A stretch of 64,000 nucleotides of DNA from Solilutibacter tolerans (GTDB taxonomy: Bacteria > Pseudomonadota > Gammaproteobacteria > Xanthomonadales > Xanthomonadaceae), in the NCBI RefSeq assembly GCF_900155935.1, contig NZ_FTLW01000003.1:326001-390000 (forward strand). Direction: 5' to 3'. Made by a program: the position numbers and the translations under genes. Shown here piece after piece: positions 50,323-59,223 of the stretch (the first letter of the stretch is position 1; each line of letters opens with the position of its first letter). The notes under the pieces are model-generated. The model was not told where the DNA came from, did no database searches, and saw only the letters and a list, made by a program, of their open reading frames with translations.

Positions 50323-52710
50323 ATGGGGGAACAACGGGACATCGCTAGCCTGGCCGACAACGGCCTGCCGCCACGTGTGCGTAAAGTGGCGACCCAGCTG
50401 CTGCAAGTCACCGAATCCGTGCTGGGGGATCGCATCCGCTTGATGCTGGAGCACTTCGAAACCCATCTCTTCAAGCAGGCCGAACGTGCCCGCTCACCTG
50501 CCGACCAGTCTGAAATGCTGAAAGCCGTGCAAGCGCTCCGCACGCAGAGCGCGCAGTTTCGGCCAGCCTATTTCAAGGCGCTTGAAACGCGCCTGGCCCA
50601 GATCCGCAGCAACCTACCTTCTCGCACCGATGAGCTACTCACGGGCGCGGCAAGGCCCTCATCGGAATGGACGGTCCACGACTCCGTCCCCGAAGTTGAG
50701 ACCGCAGAAGCGCAATTGCGCGACCTCGCCTCGCCTATCGAAGGCACGGCCAGTCTCTCGCTCTACTTGCTTGGCCAACGCTTCGGCGTGCTGGCCGGCG
50801 CACCCGCGTTCTCCCCCGCACAGATCTGCCTTGGCCCTCGCACTTTGGTGGATTTGGCAGGACATGTTTCGCACGATGTCTTTGGTGATCGCGTGTCAGC
50901 GTCCACCATCCAGTCGCACTTCGCGCAGCAAGTGCTGGGGGACTATGCAAGCTTTGCTGACCGCATCAACGAGACATTGGACGCTGCCGGGGTACTGCCC
51001 GGACTGACCTATGTGCCTGTGCGCCCGACCAAAGCGTCGAAAGCCAGTCCCGCCCCCACCCCGCCGCGGACAGCGGCTGAGCCTGCCGCGGAGAACACCC
51101 CCCCCGCATCTCCCTCCCAGCCTTCATGGACGCAGGGGCGCGAGAAGGCGCAGGCCGCAGGTCAGCAACCTGCTCAGCCCCACATGGGCACAGCTCATGC
51201 CGCTTCGCCCACATGGGGCCGGGATGACGTGACCGGCTGGCTGGAGCAGCCAGCCCACACCCCGCTGGTTCCGCAAGCACCGCCCGCCGACTTCCGTTAT
51301 CTGCAGCAGTTGCTGACCGCGCACCGCATCGCCGGTAAGTTGCCGCCCAGGGTCGTGCCGCCGCCGGGCGCCGAGATCGACAGCGCGGATGTCGACCGCT
51401 TCCTTCACGAGATCCAATCGCAACCGACATCGGGCGCCAACCAAGCGCGCTCCATCCACGGGCTGCGTGAAAGCCTGCTTCAGCGTGCGCGCACCGAACA
51501 AGGACCCGCCGCCAACCTGGGGCGAGAGGACGCAGACACATTCGAAATCCTCTCGATCCTGTACGCAGAGGTCGCACGCGAAGTCCGCGCGGGCTCATCG
51601 GTGCATGGTCTCTTGGAGCGCCTGCAGCTGCCGGTACTGCGTCTTGCGCTGAAGGATCGCAGCTTCTTCGAGGAAGCCGCGCACCCTGCCCGCCAATTGC
51701 TCAATACGATTGCCGAGTCCGATGCATCGACTTATGGCGATTACGCGATCGATCCGTATTTCGAAGCGGCCATGCGCAAGGCAGTGGAGCGCATGGAAGA
51801 CGACTTCCATGGCCAGCCGGAAATCCTCACCGAGGTCAACGATGAGCTGCAGTCGCAATTCCGCCAACAGGTAAAGCGCTCGCAATCCAATGAGAAGCGC
51901 CTGGTCGAAGCGGCGCGCGGCCGCGAGCGCATGGCGATCGCCAAACAAACCGCGACGATGGCCCTACAGGCCTTGCTGGATGAACAGAAGCCGCCACGCG
52001 TCGTCGAAATACTGATGCGTCGTGCATGGCTGGATGCGATGACGCTGACCGCTCTGCGTAATGGAGAAGCATCGCCGGCGTGGCAGAAGCAGATCGATAC
52101 AACCCGACAGATTCTGGAAACGGTCAACGCACCCGAGCCAGTCCAGTCACCGGAGTTGGCGAAAGAAATCGACTCGGCCATGCGTCGCGTGGGCTACCAC
52201 GAGACCGAGGCCAACGCGCTTTCCCGCCACCTCAGCCGCAGCAGCACCGCACCCCGCGACGATAACGAGCCCACGGCCACCGAAATCTCTGCGCAAATCA
52301 AGGCACATACACGCCTGGGTGAAGAAGATGTCGAAAGTCGCGAGGAAAAGATCGAGCGCGCCAAGCTGCCGCCACGCACACGTGATGAGGAGGAGTGCTA
52401 TCGGCATTTGCGCACTTTGCCTTTTGGCTGCTGGATCGACTTCATCCAGAACCAGCAGGGCGAAGCCGAACGCCGGCGCCTGTCGTGGTACAGCACGGTC
52501 ACCGACCGCGCATTGTTCGTGAATCGTCGCGGCCAACGCGTCGCTGAAATGCACATGGATGCGCTGGCGCGACTCATGGCTCAAGGCCAGTTGCGCGTGG
52601 TCGAGCGCAACCAGCTTCGCCTTATTGATCGCGCCTTCCGCTCCACCGTGGAGATGTTGCGCAACACCCTGCGCGGCGACCCCAAAAAACCTGTGCAGGC
52701 CGCCTCCTGA
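50323..52710 (+). CDS. DUF1631 family protein
   Basis: A 795-residue soluble protein of the DUF1631 family. It is largely helical, with a disordered Pro/Ala-rich segment around residues 230-300 (PAPTPPRTAAEPAAENTPP) and a conserved C-terminal part with FGCWIDFIQNQQGEAERRRL and VTDRALFVNRRGQRVAEM. DUF1631 proteins have no assigned biochemical activity; their conserved C-terminal segment resembles PilZ-like domains in some members. Its last base is shared with the ATG of a PilZ-domain gene, so both are translated from one message, which suggests a link to cyclic di-GMP signalling (inference). Confidence 0.85.
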   Translation: MGEQRDIASLADNGLPPRVRKVATQLLQVTESVLGDRIRLMLEHFETHLFKQAERARSPADQSEMLKAVQALRTQSAQFRPAYFKALETRLAQIRSNLPSRTDELLTGAARPSSEWTVHDSVPEVETAEAQLRDLASPIEGTASLSLYLLGQRFGVLAGAPAFSPAQICLGPRTLVDLAGHVSHDVFGDRVSASTIQSHFAQQVLGDYASFADRINETLDAAGVLPGLTYVPVRPTKASKASPAPTPPRTAAEPAAENTPPASPSQPSWTQGREKAQAAGQQPAQPHMGTAHAASPTWGRDDVTGWLEQPAHTPLVPQAPPADFRYLQQLLTAHRIAGKLPPRVVPPPGAEIDSADVDRFLHEIQSQPTSGANQARSIHGLRESLLQRARTEQGPAANLGREDADTFEILSILYAEVAREVRAGSSVHGLLERLQLPVLRLALKDRSFFEEAAHPARQLLNTIAESDASTYGDYAIDPYFEAAMRKAVERMEDDFHGQPEILTEVNDELQSQFRQQVKRSQSNEKRLVEAARGRERMAIAKQTATMALQALLDEQKPPRVVEILMRRAWLDAMTLTALRNGEASPAWQKQIDTTRQILETVNAPEPVQSPELAKEIDSAMRRVGYHETEANALSRHLSRSSTAPRDDNEPTATEISAQIKAHTRLGEEDVESREEKIERAKLPPRTRDEEECYRHLRTLPFGCWIDFIQNQQGEAERRRLSWYSTVTDRALFVNRRGQRVAEMHMDALARLMAQGQLRVVERNQLRLIDRAFRSTVEMLRNTLRGDPKKPVQAAS

Positions 52711-53048
52711 TGAACAGCGCCGACTATCGCAATGCCACCCGGCGCGAGCTGAAAGGCTCCTTCGAGGTCACCGACAGCATGACCGGCCTGCGCGTCGGCC
52801 ATTTGATCGACTTGTCCGGCACGGGTCTGCAAGTCGCTACCGGCACGCCGCTCATCCAGGACGCGCTCTATCAATGGCGCTTCCCGCTGCCCTCACCGGG
52901 TGGCCAGGCGCCACTGGAAGTCGAATGCGGCATCCACGTGCTCTGGGTCAGCTCGGAGACACCGGGCGAGTACACCGCAGGCGGGCGCTTCATCCAGATT
53001 TCGCGCAACACCCGCGATCGCATCCGCGCCTGGAGCGAAGGTCACTGA
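52710..53048 (+). CDS. PilZ domain protein
   Basis: A 112-residue single-domain PilZ protein, a candidate cyclic di-GMP receptor. The N-terminal RRELKG preceded by NATR gives the arginine pair of the RxxxR motif, and the LIDLSGTGLQV stretch corresponds to the D/NxSxxG motif, here D-L-S-G-T-G. Both needed motifs are therefore present. It overlaps the DUF1631 stop by one base. Its target is unknown. Confidence 0.85.
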   Translation: MNSADYRNATRRELKGSFEVTDSMTGLRVGHLIDLSGTGLQVATGTPLIQDALYQWRFPLPSPGGQAPLEVECGIHVLWVSSETPGEYTAGGRFIQISRNTRDRIRAWSEGH

Positions 53049-53142
53049 AACGGCCGCAAACGTGAACCCCGTCCCCGCGCATTCCGGGACAAGCCCAGTC
53101 GATTGCGTCAAAATCAAGAGCCCCGCCTCCACGGAGCACCTG

Positions 53143-54468
53143 ATGTCGTCCGACAATATCCACGCACACTATGCCGACCATCTGCGCACGGCCATGCAGC
53201 GCGCTGACACGGCCTTGGCGCGCGGCGGCTTCGACCATCTGGTGATCCCGAGCGGCACTCTGCACTATCAAGCCTTCGATGACCGCGACTACCCCTACGC
53301 GGTCAACCCCAACTTCAAGTTCTGGCTGCCGCTGACCAATGCGCCCGGCAGTTGGCTGGTCTATACGCCGGGCCAAAAGCCCAGGCTCATCTTCCTCCAG
53401 CCCCATGATTATTGGCACGTGGTGCCGAGTGACCCGTCGGGCGCCTGGGTCGAGCACTTCGACATCGTCGTCATCCGCACCGCCGATGAAGCCTTGCAAC
53501 ACTTGCCGGACGCCTCGGCACGCACCGCCATCCTTGGCGAGCCGCAAAGCGCACTAGGCAATGTCATCCCCAACAACCCGCAGGCCGTGCTCGCCTATCT
53601 CGACTTCCATCGCGCCTTCAAGACGCCGTATGAAGTCGCGATGATTCGCCTGGCCACGCGTCGCGGCGTACGCGGGCATCGTGCGGCCGAGCGCGCGTTC
53701 CGCGCAGGCGCCAGCGAATTCGGCATCCATCTCGCTTATTGCCAAGCAGTCGGCCAGGATTCGGCCGAGCTGCCCTACGGCAACATCATCGGCCTGAACG
53801 AACACGGCGCAGTGCTGCACTACATGGACCGCGACCGCGTACCGCCGCGGCCTTCGCGCAGCCTGTTGATCGATGCGGGTGCCAGCCACAATGGCTACGC
53901 CTGCGACATCACCCGCACCTATTCCGCAACCAATGACGACTTCCAGTCGATGATCAATGCGGTCGACATGGCCCAGCGCGCCATGTGCGACCAAGTCCGC
54001 AACGGCACCGACTACCGCCAGATCCATCTCGATGCGCACCTGGCCTTGGGCCGTATCCTGAAAGACTTCGGCGTGACCACGGTCGATGCGGAAACGGCAG
54101 TCGAAACCGGTGTGACCAGTGCTTTCTTCCCGCACGGCATCGGTCATGGCATCGGCCTGCAGGTGCACGATGTCGCCGGCTTTGCCGAAACCGATGCCGG
54201 CGGCACGCTGGACAAGCCCGATGGCCATCCCTACTTGCGCATGACGCGTGTCTTGGCGCCGGGTATGGTGGTGACGATCGAGCCCGGCATCTACTTCATC
54301 GACATGCTGCTCAACGAGCTGAAAGACAAAGGCTTGGCCGGCAGTATCGATTGGGCGAAGGTGGAAGCCTTCAAGCCCTATGGCGGCATCCGCATCGAAG
54401 ATGAAGTCGTCTGCACTGACGATGCCCCCATCAACATCACCCGTGAAACATGGAGTGAGATCGCATGA
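53143..54468 (+). CDS. pepQ: Xaa-Pro dipeptidase
   Basis: Cleaves dipeptides with C-terminal proline in the cytoplasm. The 441 residues have the creatinase N-domain followed by the pita-bread fold. The metal ligands are seen in LLIDAGASHNGYACDITRTY (split), in FPHGIGHGIGLQVHDVAG, in VVTIEPGIYFID and in GGIRIEDEVV. Length matches E. coli PepQ. The open frame starts earlier, inside the PilZ gene, but MSSDNIHAHYADH at 53143 is the right N-terminus. The next gene overlaps it by four bases. Confidence 0.95.
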   Translation: MSSDNIHAHYADHLRTAMQRADTALARGGFDHLVIPSGTLHYQAFDDRDYPYAVNPNFKFWLPLTNAPGSWLVYTPGQKPRLIFLQPHDYWHVVPSDPSGAWVEHFDIVVIRTADEALQHLPDASARTAILGEPQSALGNVIPNNPQAVLAYLDFHRAFKTPYEVAMIRLATRRGVRGHRAAERAFRAGASEFGIHLAYCQAVGQDSAELPYGNIIGLNEHGAVLHYMDRDRVPPRPSRSLLIDAGASHNGYACDITRTYSATNDDFQSMINAVDMAQRAMCDQVRNGTDYRQIHLDAHLALGRILKDFGVTTVDAETAVETGVTSAFFPHGIGHGIGLQVHDVAGFAETDAGGTLDKPDGHPYLRMTRVLAPGMVVTIEPGIYFIDMLLNELKDKGLAGSIDWAKVEAFKPYGGIRIEDEVVCTDDAPINITRETWSEIA

Positions 54469-54905
54469 ACCGCATAGCCATCACGAGCTCCACCCTCGCG
54501 CTGATGCTTGTCGCCATCTCTGGCTGCAAGCAAGAGGCGCCGCCCGCACCGCCCGCCGCCAACACCGCCGCGAGCAACTGCCTGCAATATGCACCGGGCA
54601 TGGTCACGCTGATCGGCATGGCCTCCACCCAGACCGTCAGCGCACCCGACAAAGACAGTCGCGAAGCGCTGCTGTTAACTCTGGACCAGCCTATCTGCAT
54701 CGCCACGCATGCAGCACGCGCGGCGGAATACCCAGCCGTCGAAAGCGTCAGCGTCATCGAGTTGGTGCCGCAGAGCGATTTCGCCGCGGTCTATTCCCTC
54801 GCTGGCCAACGCGTCAGCGCGCACGGCGGCTTGGTGCCGATTTCCGGCGATGGCGCTGCAGCCAAAACCGGCCTGGTCCTGCGCACGATTAAGCCCGCCC
54901 CATAA
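54465..54905 (+). CDS. lipoprotein with DUF4431-like domain
   Basis: A 146-residue exported lipoprotein. The signal ends in the lipobox AISGC with Cys21, then a Pro/Ala-rich linker follows. The remaining domain has the order CLQYAPGMVTLIG, then a LDQPICI stretch, then VSVIELVP, which resembles DUF4431, a small beta-barrel domain of unknown function. It overlaps the pepQ stop codon by four bases and precedes crcB by five; a functional link to either is not evident. Confidence 0.72.
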   Translation: MNRIAITSSTLALMLVAISGCKQEAPPAPPAANTAASNCLQYAPGMVTLIGMASTQTVSAPDKDSREALLLTLDQPICIATHAARAAEYPAVESVSVIELVPQSDFAAVYSLAGQRVSAHGGLVPISGDGAAAKTGLVLRTIKPAP

Positions 54906-54910
54906 CCAGC

Positions 54911-55300
54911 ATGGGCACCGGCTGGCCGCAATGGGCGCTGGTCATGGCCGGCGGCGCATTGGGCGCTGCTGGGCGATTTTGGCTGGGTGGCCACTTGCTG
55001 CGCCAATTCGGTGATCGCCTGCCGTGGGGCACGCTGATCGCCAACTTGATCGGTGCTTTCGCGATCGGGTTTCTCGCTGAGTGGTTGCAGGAGCGCGGAC
55101 AAGCAGCACTGTATTGGCGCGCGTTTCTGATCGTCGGCGTGCTGGGCGCACTGACCACCTATTCGTCGGTGATGTTGGAGCTGCTGTTGTTCACCCGCGG
55201 CGGGCGCATCGGCACCGCAGCGCTCTATCTCGGCATCACCTTGGTCGGCGGGATGGCGCTGATCTGGGCCGGTGCACGATTGGGTGCGCTCTTGCGTTGA
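54911..55300 (+). CDS. crcB: fluoride channel CrcB/Fluc
   Basis: A 129-residue membrane protein with four helices that forms a dual-topology dimeric fluoride exporter. Family signatures are GGALGAAGRFWLG, PWGTLIANLIGAFAIGFL and the TTYSSVMLE segment with the conserved Thr/Ser run. No fluoride riboswitch is recognisable in the preceding sequence, because the gene lies only five bases after the lipoprotein gene and must share its message. Confidence 0.95.
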   Translation: MGTGWPQWALVMAGGALGAAGRFWLGGHLLRQFGDRLPWGTLIANLIGAFAIGFLAEWLQERGQAALYWRAFLIVGVLGALTTYSSVMLELLLFTRGGRIGTAALYLGITLVGGMALIWAGARLGALLR

Positions 55301-55315
55301 GGTCGCACGGCCGCG

Positions 55316-56641
55316 TCATGCCGCCATGAAGGCCTCGATCTCATCCGCGCTGCGTGCCAGCTTGTCGGTCAGTACGCGATGCCCCGTCTTGGTGATGACG
55401 ATGTCGTCTTCGGTACGGATGCCGATGCCGCGCCACTTCGCATCAACCGTGTCGTCATCGCTTGAAACATAGAGCCCGGGCTCGATGGTGAATACCATCC
55501 CGGGCTCCAAAAGACGCGGCAGATCGTCAACGCGATACTCACCCACATCGTGCACATCCAGCCCCAACCAGTGGCCGGTCTTGTGTCGATAGAAACGCTG
55601 GTAGCTGCCGTCGTCGATGTTTTTCTTCAGCCTGCCTTTCAAAAGACCGAGCGATAGCAAACCATCGGTCAAGGTTTCCACTGCTGCGTCGTGGATAGCA
55701 GACCACGGGTTACCGGGTAGCGCCATCGCCAAGGCCGCGGCCTGCGCCTTGCCGACAAGATCGTGCAACGCGCGTTGGGCCGGATTGAATCGCCCGTTCA
55801 CCGGAAACGTACGGGTGATGTCCGATGCATAACCGCGATACTCCGCGCCTGCATCGATCAGCACCAGCTCTCCATCGCGCGCCTTTCCGCGGTTGTCACG
55901 GTAATGCAGCACGCAGGCATTGCTGCCTGCACCCACGATGGAGCTATATGCGGGATGTGCATCGTGCATGCGAAACACGCGCTCGACCTCGGCCTGCAAC
56001 TGATATTCATGGATGCCGGGACGTGCGGCGCGCATCGCCGCTTCGTGTGCTTGCACAGAGATGTCCGCCGCCCGCTGCATCAATGTCAATTCGTCCGCGC
56101 TCTTGAACAGGCGCATCTCATCCAACAGATGGCCCAGCTCCAGGAACTCGTGCGGCGGCTGCGCGCCCATGCGCATCTGCGCGCGCACGCGGTTAAGCCA
56201 GCCGATCAGCTTCAGGTCGAACTCGGTATCCAGGCCAAAGTGGTACCAGACCCGCGAACGCCCTTCGATCAAGCCAGGGAGGATGTCGTCGATGTCCTCG
56301 ATGTCCCAGGCATCGTCCAGCGCCAACGCATCCACCGCACCCTCGGGCCCTAGGCGCGGGCCGTCCCAACCTTCGCGCTCGGGGTCGCGTTCGCGACAGA
56401 ACATCAAGGCTTCGCCATGCTTGCGGCCAGGCGCCAATACCAGCACCGCCTGAGGCTCGTCAAAGGCGGTCAGGTACCAGAAGTCGGAATCCTGCCGATA
56501 CGGGTAATGGGTGTCGCGACTGCGAATACGCTCAGGTGCGGCGGGCAGGATGAGGATGGCGTCCTCGCCCACCATCTGCATCAGCTGGGCGCGACGCTTG
56601 GCGCAGGCTTTCGGCGACAGGGCCCGATCAATCGAAGGCAT
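55316..56641 (-). CDS. pepP: Xaa-Pro aminopeptidase
   Basis: Removes N-terminal residues preceding proline. The 441 residues equal E. coli PepP in length. The metal-binding segments are LVLIDAGAEYRGYASDITRTF (split), FYRHKTGHWLGLDVHDVG, VFTIEPGLYV and GIGIRTEDDIVIT. The N-terminal domain carries RDTHYPYRQDSDFWYLTAF, also typical. It lies three bases after the UPF0149 gene stop, the same gene order as ygfB-pepP in E. coli. Confidence 0.96.
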   Translation of the reverse strand: MPSIDRALSPKACAKRRAQLMQMVGEDAILILPAAPERIRSRDTHYPYRQDSDFWYLTAFDEPQAVLVLAPGRKHGEALMFCRERDPEREGWDGPRLGPEGAVDALALDDAWDIEDIDDILPGLIEGRSRVWYHFGLDTEFDLKLIGWLNRVRAQMRMGAQPPHEFLELGHLLDEMRLFKSADELTLMQRAADISVQAHEAAMRAARPGIHEYQLQAEVERVFRMHDAHPAYSSIVGAGSNACVLHYRDNRGKARDGELVLIDAGAEYRGYASDITRTFPVNGRFNPAQRALHDLVGKAQAAALAMALPGNPWSAIHDAAVETLTDGLLSLGLLKGRLKKNIDDGSYQRFYRHKTGHWLGLDVHDVGEYRVDDLPRLLEPGMVFTIEPGLYVSSDDDTVDAKWRGIGIRTEDDIVITKTGHRVLTDKLARSADEIEAFMAA

Positions 56642-56644
56642 GGC

Positions 56645-57175
56645 TCAGTGCAAACGTTTGCGATGCCGCGGGCCAAGCGCGCAATCGCCGTGCAGCAACA
56701 ACGCAGCGACGCGCACGAATTCCTCGATCTCGGCGAACGCCGCTTCGTCTTCTTCGTCACCATCGGTTTCAGCTTCCGCCATCGCCAGGCGCGCCATGTC
56801 TTCCAGCGCCTCGGTGCCCTCCTCCGACAGCGGCGGGTTGGGGCCGGCGGCAAGGCCAAAGCCGCCGAGGAAGGCGCGACACCAATCGAACAGCGCGTTG
56901 CCGCGCACATCAACCGAGGCATCATCATCCGGCAACAACAGATGGAAGTTCAGCTCACGATCTTCCATCGCGGCGGCCGTGGCGTCACGCAGTTCATTGA
57001 GTGTTGCGTCATCCGGCTGGGCCAATCCCTCATCGGCCAGAATTTTCCCTAGCCAGGCACCATCGACCGCGCCGCCGCCGGCCAACCAGCCGGCCAATGC
57101 ACCGTGGAGTTCTGCGGGACTGACCGCCAATTGCAACGGCGCCAAGGCGGCTTGTACATGTTGCCAATCGGGCAT
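56645..57175 (-). CDS. UPF0149 (YgfB) family protein
   Basis: A 176-residue acidic helical protein matching the YgfB/UPF0149 family by its pattern: SPAELHGALAGWLAGGG, then CRAFLGGFGLA, then EALEDMARLA. In Pseudomonas a family member affects expression of ampDh3 and beta-lactam tolerance, but the general role is unknown. The start at 57175 (MPDWQHVQAALAP) is chosen because the open frame beyond it runs antisense to the divergent TIGR02449 gene. It precedes pepP as in E. coli. Confidence 0.87.
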   Translation of the reverse strand: MPDWQHVQAALAPLQLAVSPAELHGALAGWLAGGGAVDGAWLGKILADEGLAQPDDATLNELRDATAAAMEDRELNFHLLLPDDDASVDVRGNALFDWCRAFLGGFGLAAGPNPPLSEEGTEALEDMARLAMAEAETDGDEEDEAAFAEIEEFVRVAALLLHGDCALGPRHRKRLH

Positions 57176-57292
57176 GGAAGGCTGGGCCGACAAGGCGAAA
57201 CTCCGTGGAAGCAGGCCCCAAGTGTATCGCGCACGCCCGCCCAACGCGTCTTTCAACTTGACCGCTGGCCCGCCCCCTGACATCGTGCGCGG

Positions 57293-57514
57293 ATGGATGA
57301 GAAGGATCCTTTCGACCGCCTGCTGCAGATGATCGAGCGCATCGAGTCGCTGGCCGAGCGTCAGCAGCGCCTGGGCGAAGAAAATCGCAGCCTGCGCCAG
57401 CAGCAGGAACAGCTCATTCATGATCGCGCCCAGCTGATCAGCCGCAACGAAGAAGCGCGTAGCCGCGTGGAAGCCATGATCCATCGCCTCAAGGCGCTGG
57501 AGCAACACACGTGA
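57293..57514 (+). CDS. TIGR02449 family small coiled-coil protein
   Basis: A 73-residue, nearly all-helical protein with heptad character (IERIESLAERQQRLGEEN, then IHDRAQLISRNEEARSR). It matches the small TIGR02449 family found next to zapA and the 6S RNA gene in gammaproteobacteria. It is ZapB-like in length and appearance, though function is unproven. It overlaps zapA by four bases (GTGA). Confidence 0.87.
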   Translation: MDEKDPFDRLLQMIERIESLAERQQRLGEENRSLRQQQEQLIHDRAQLISRNEEARSRVEAMIHRLKALEQHT

Positions 57515-57816
57515 GCGCGCCGGAGGGGAAGGCAGAGCCGGTCAACGTCCGCATTCTGGATCGTGAATACACCGTCGGCGTCACCGAGGAAGAACGCGAG
57601 AGCTTGGTTGCGGCATCGCGCGTGCTCGACAGCCGGATGCGCGAATTGCGCGGTAATAACCGCATGGTCGCGACCGAGCGCGTCGCCGTGCTGGCCGCCC
57701 TCAACCTGGCCCACGAGCTGGAAATTCTGCGCGAGGAAAACCGCAGCCGTGACCGTGCACTGGCCAGCGCCTTGGACGCGCTGGAGCGTCGCCTGGCCCA
57801 ACTGCCGCAAGAATAA
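57511..57816 (+). CDS. zapA: cell division protein ZapA
   Basis: A 101-residue Z-ring-associated protein that bundles FtsZ filaments. The N-terminal domain holds VNVRILDREYTVGVTEEER and ASRVLDSRMRELR, followed by a long C-terminal coiled coil (AALNLAHELEILREENR). Translation starts at a GTG overlapping the stop of the TIGR02449 gene. Next comes the 6S RNA gene, the conserved neighbourhood. Confidence 0.93.
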   Translation: MSAPEGKAEPVNVRILDREYTVGVTEEERESLVAASRVLDSRMRELRGNNRMVATERVAVLAALNLAHELEILREENRSRDRALASALDALERRLAQLPQE

Positions 57817-57856
57817 ATTTCGCCACGGCATTCACCTTGCATGCGGCAGTCGGCGC

Positions 57857-57862
57857 TATACT
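57857..57862 (+). promoter_or_regulatory. -10 hexamer of the 6S RNA promoter
   Basis: TATACT stands about seven bases before the predicted 5' end of the 6S RNA, 40 bases after zapA. No clean -35 hexamer at 17 bases is visible; TTGCAT lies at a short 14-base spacing. Confidence 0.55.
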
Positions 57863-57867
57863 TCGTC

Positions 57868-58060
57868 TGCGTCCTCTGCCTTGAGCGACAGCGTGCAAAA
57901 CATTTGCCTTGTCCCTTAAGAACGACACCGGGTTCGCGATAAAGTCCGGCGTGCATGTCCGCCCTGTAGCGGGAAGCCCAACGACCTTAAAGCGTTCCCA
58001 CTTGAGCCCAATGGTTCAAGGTCGTTTCGCCGCATCGCCACGGCGGAGGATGTCATCTCG
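57868..58060 (+). ncRNA. ssrS: 6S RNA
   Basis: About 190 bases between zapA and ygfA, the classical site of the 6S RNA gene. Its closing stem is seen directly: CGTCCTCTGCC (57870-57880) pairs with GGCGGAGGATG (58042-58052), all eleven positions if G-U pairs are counted. CTTGAGCCCAATGGTTCAAGG (near 58002-58022, split) matches the 3' hairpin of E. coli 6S RNA, and GACCTTAAAGCG resembles the region facing the open bubble. 6S RNA binds sigma-70 RNA polymerase by mimicking an open promoter. The ends are estimated. Confidence 0.9.
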
Positions 58061-58084
58061 AAACCCGCGCTTCGGCGCGGGTTT
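58061..58084 (+). terminator. rho-independent terminator of 6S RNA
   Basis: AAACCCGCGC and GCGCGGGTTT form a perfect 10-bp stem closed by a stable TTCG tetraloop. CTTCTTTT follows. It ends the 6S transcript before ygfA. Confidence 0.85.
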
Positions 58085-58153
58085 CTTCTTTTCGGCGCCG
58101 TATGCCAGCCTTTCGACATCGTGATAAACACATGACTCGCCTACAATGACGAC

Positions 58154-58738
58154 ATGGGTTCCGCCAACCTTTCCAGCCGCCTTGAATTGCGCGAACGTCG
58201 CCGCGCCATCCCGCCGCAAGCGCGCATGGCAGCCGCCGAAGCCGTCGCCGATAGCCTTCTCTTGCTGGCCGCCGGACCCGACCTGCACGTCGCTGGCTAT
58301 TGGGCGATGGATGGCGAGTTGCCGCTGCATGTCTGGCAGCTGAAACTTCGCCCCAATACCGTGTACTGCCTGCCGGTGCTCTACGAAAAAAGCATGCAGC
58401 TGAAGTTTGCACCCTGGCGGTCGGGTGACCCGCTCACCACCAATCGCTTTGGCATCCCGGAGCCCGATCTATCGCCAAGCTCAATGTTCGACGTGCACCA
58501 GATGTCGTTGATCGCGATGCCGTTGACGGGATTCGACGCACGGTGCCATCGCATCGGCATGGGCGGCGGTTGGTACGATCGCACCTTGGCGTTCCGCCAG
58601 CACAACCCAGCTCCACCGCTAGCCGTCGGCATCGGATTCGACGTGCAAGAAGTCCCCGCCATCGAACTGCAGCCCTGGGATATCCCTTGCGATGCGATCG
58701 TCACCGAAACCCGCACCCTACTTCGACCATCGACATGA
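58154..58738 (+). CDS. ygfA: 5-formyltetrahydrofolate cyclo-ligase
   Basis: Converts 5-formyl-tetrahydrofolate to 5,10-methenyl-tetrahydrofolate with ATP. The 194 residues contain the basic N-terminal helix (LRERRRAIPP), the substrate region FGIPEPDL, and the C-terminal signature RIGMGGGWYDRTL with AVGIGFDVQEV. Lies directly after the 6S RNA gene as in E. coli, where the two are co-transcribed; here a terminator separates them. The EVE-domain gene overlaps its stop by four bases. Confidence 0.93.
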   Translation: MGSANLSSRLELRERRRAIPPQARMAAAEAVADSLLLLAAGPDLHVAGYWAMDGELPLHVWQLKLRPNTVYCLPVLYEKSMQLKFAPWRSGDPLTTNRFGIPEPDLSPSSMFDVHQMSLIAMPLTGFDARCHRIGMGGGWYDRTLAFRQHNPAPPLAVGIGFDVQEVPAIELQPWDIPCDAIVTETRTLLRPST

Positions 58739-59202
58739 GCGCGCGCAAGAAATACTGGCTGATGAAGTCGGAACCGACCGATTTCTCCATCGACGATCTC
58801 GCCCGAGTGAAGACCGAGCCATGGACCGGCGTGCGCAATTACCAGGCGCGCAATTTCATGCGCCAGATGAAACCCGGTGATGGCGTGCTGTTCTATCACT
58901 CCAATACCGATGTGCCGGGCATCTACGGCATCGGCGAAGTCGCCAGCCTGCCGTATCCGGACAAGACCCAGTTCGACAAGAAGTCAAAGTACTTCGATGA
59001 GAAGGCCACGCCCGAGCAGCCTCGTTGGGAACTGGTCGATGTCGGCTATGTACGCACGCTCAAACGCCCGCTCTCGCTCAACGAAATCCGCGAACATCGC
59101 GACGCGTTGGGCGAGGAGTTCGCCCTCATCCGCACCGGCTCACGCCTGTCGGTGATGCCGGTCACCGCAGCTCAGTGGAAACTGTTGCTGTCCCTCGAAT
59201 AA
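58735..59202 (+). CDS. EVE domain protein
   Basis: A 155-residue protein consisting of one EVE domain (PUA-like fold). Typical pieces are KYWLMKSEPTDFSIDDL, WTGVRNYQARNFMR, GDGVLFYHSNTDVPGI and GIGEVAS. EVE domains bind modified bases in nucleic acids; stand-alone members are widespread and uncharacterised. The start overlaps the ygfA stop by four bases (ATGA); the longer open frame from 58543 is a shadow of ygfA. Confidence 0.92.
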   Translation: MSARKKYWLMKSEPTDFSIDDLARVKTEPWTGVRNYQARNFMRQMKPGDGVLFYHSNTDVPGIYGIGEVASLPYPDKTQFDKKSKYFDEKATPEQPRWELVDVGYVRTLKRPLSLNEIREHRDALGEEFALIRTGSRLSVMPVTAAQWKLLLSLE

Positions 59203-59223
59203 TCGCCCTAGGAAGTCAGACCG

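Noticed and set aside
54906..54910. Possible fluoride riboswitch before crcB
   Set aside because: Only five bases separate crcB from the gene before it and no riboswitch core is recognisable upstream.
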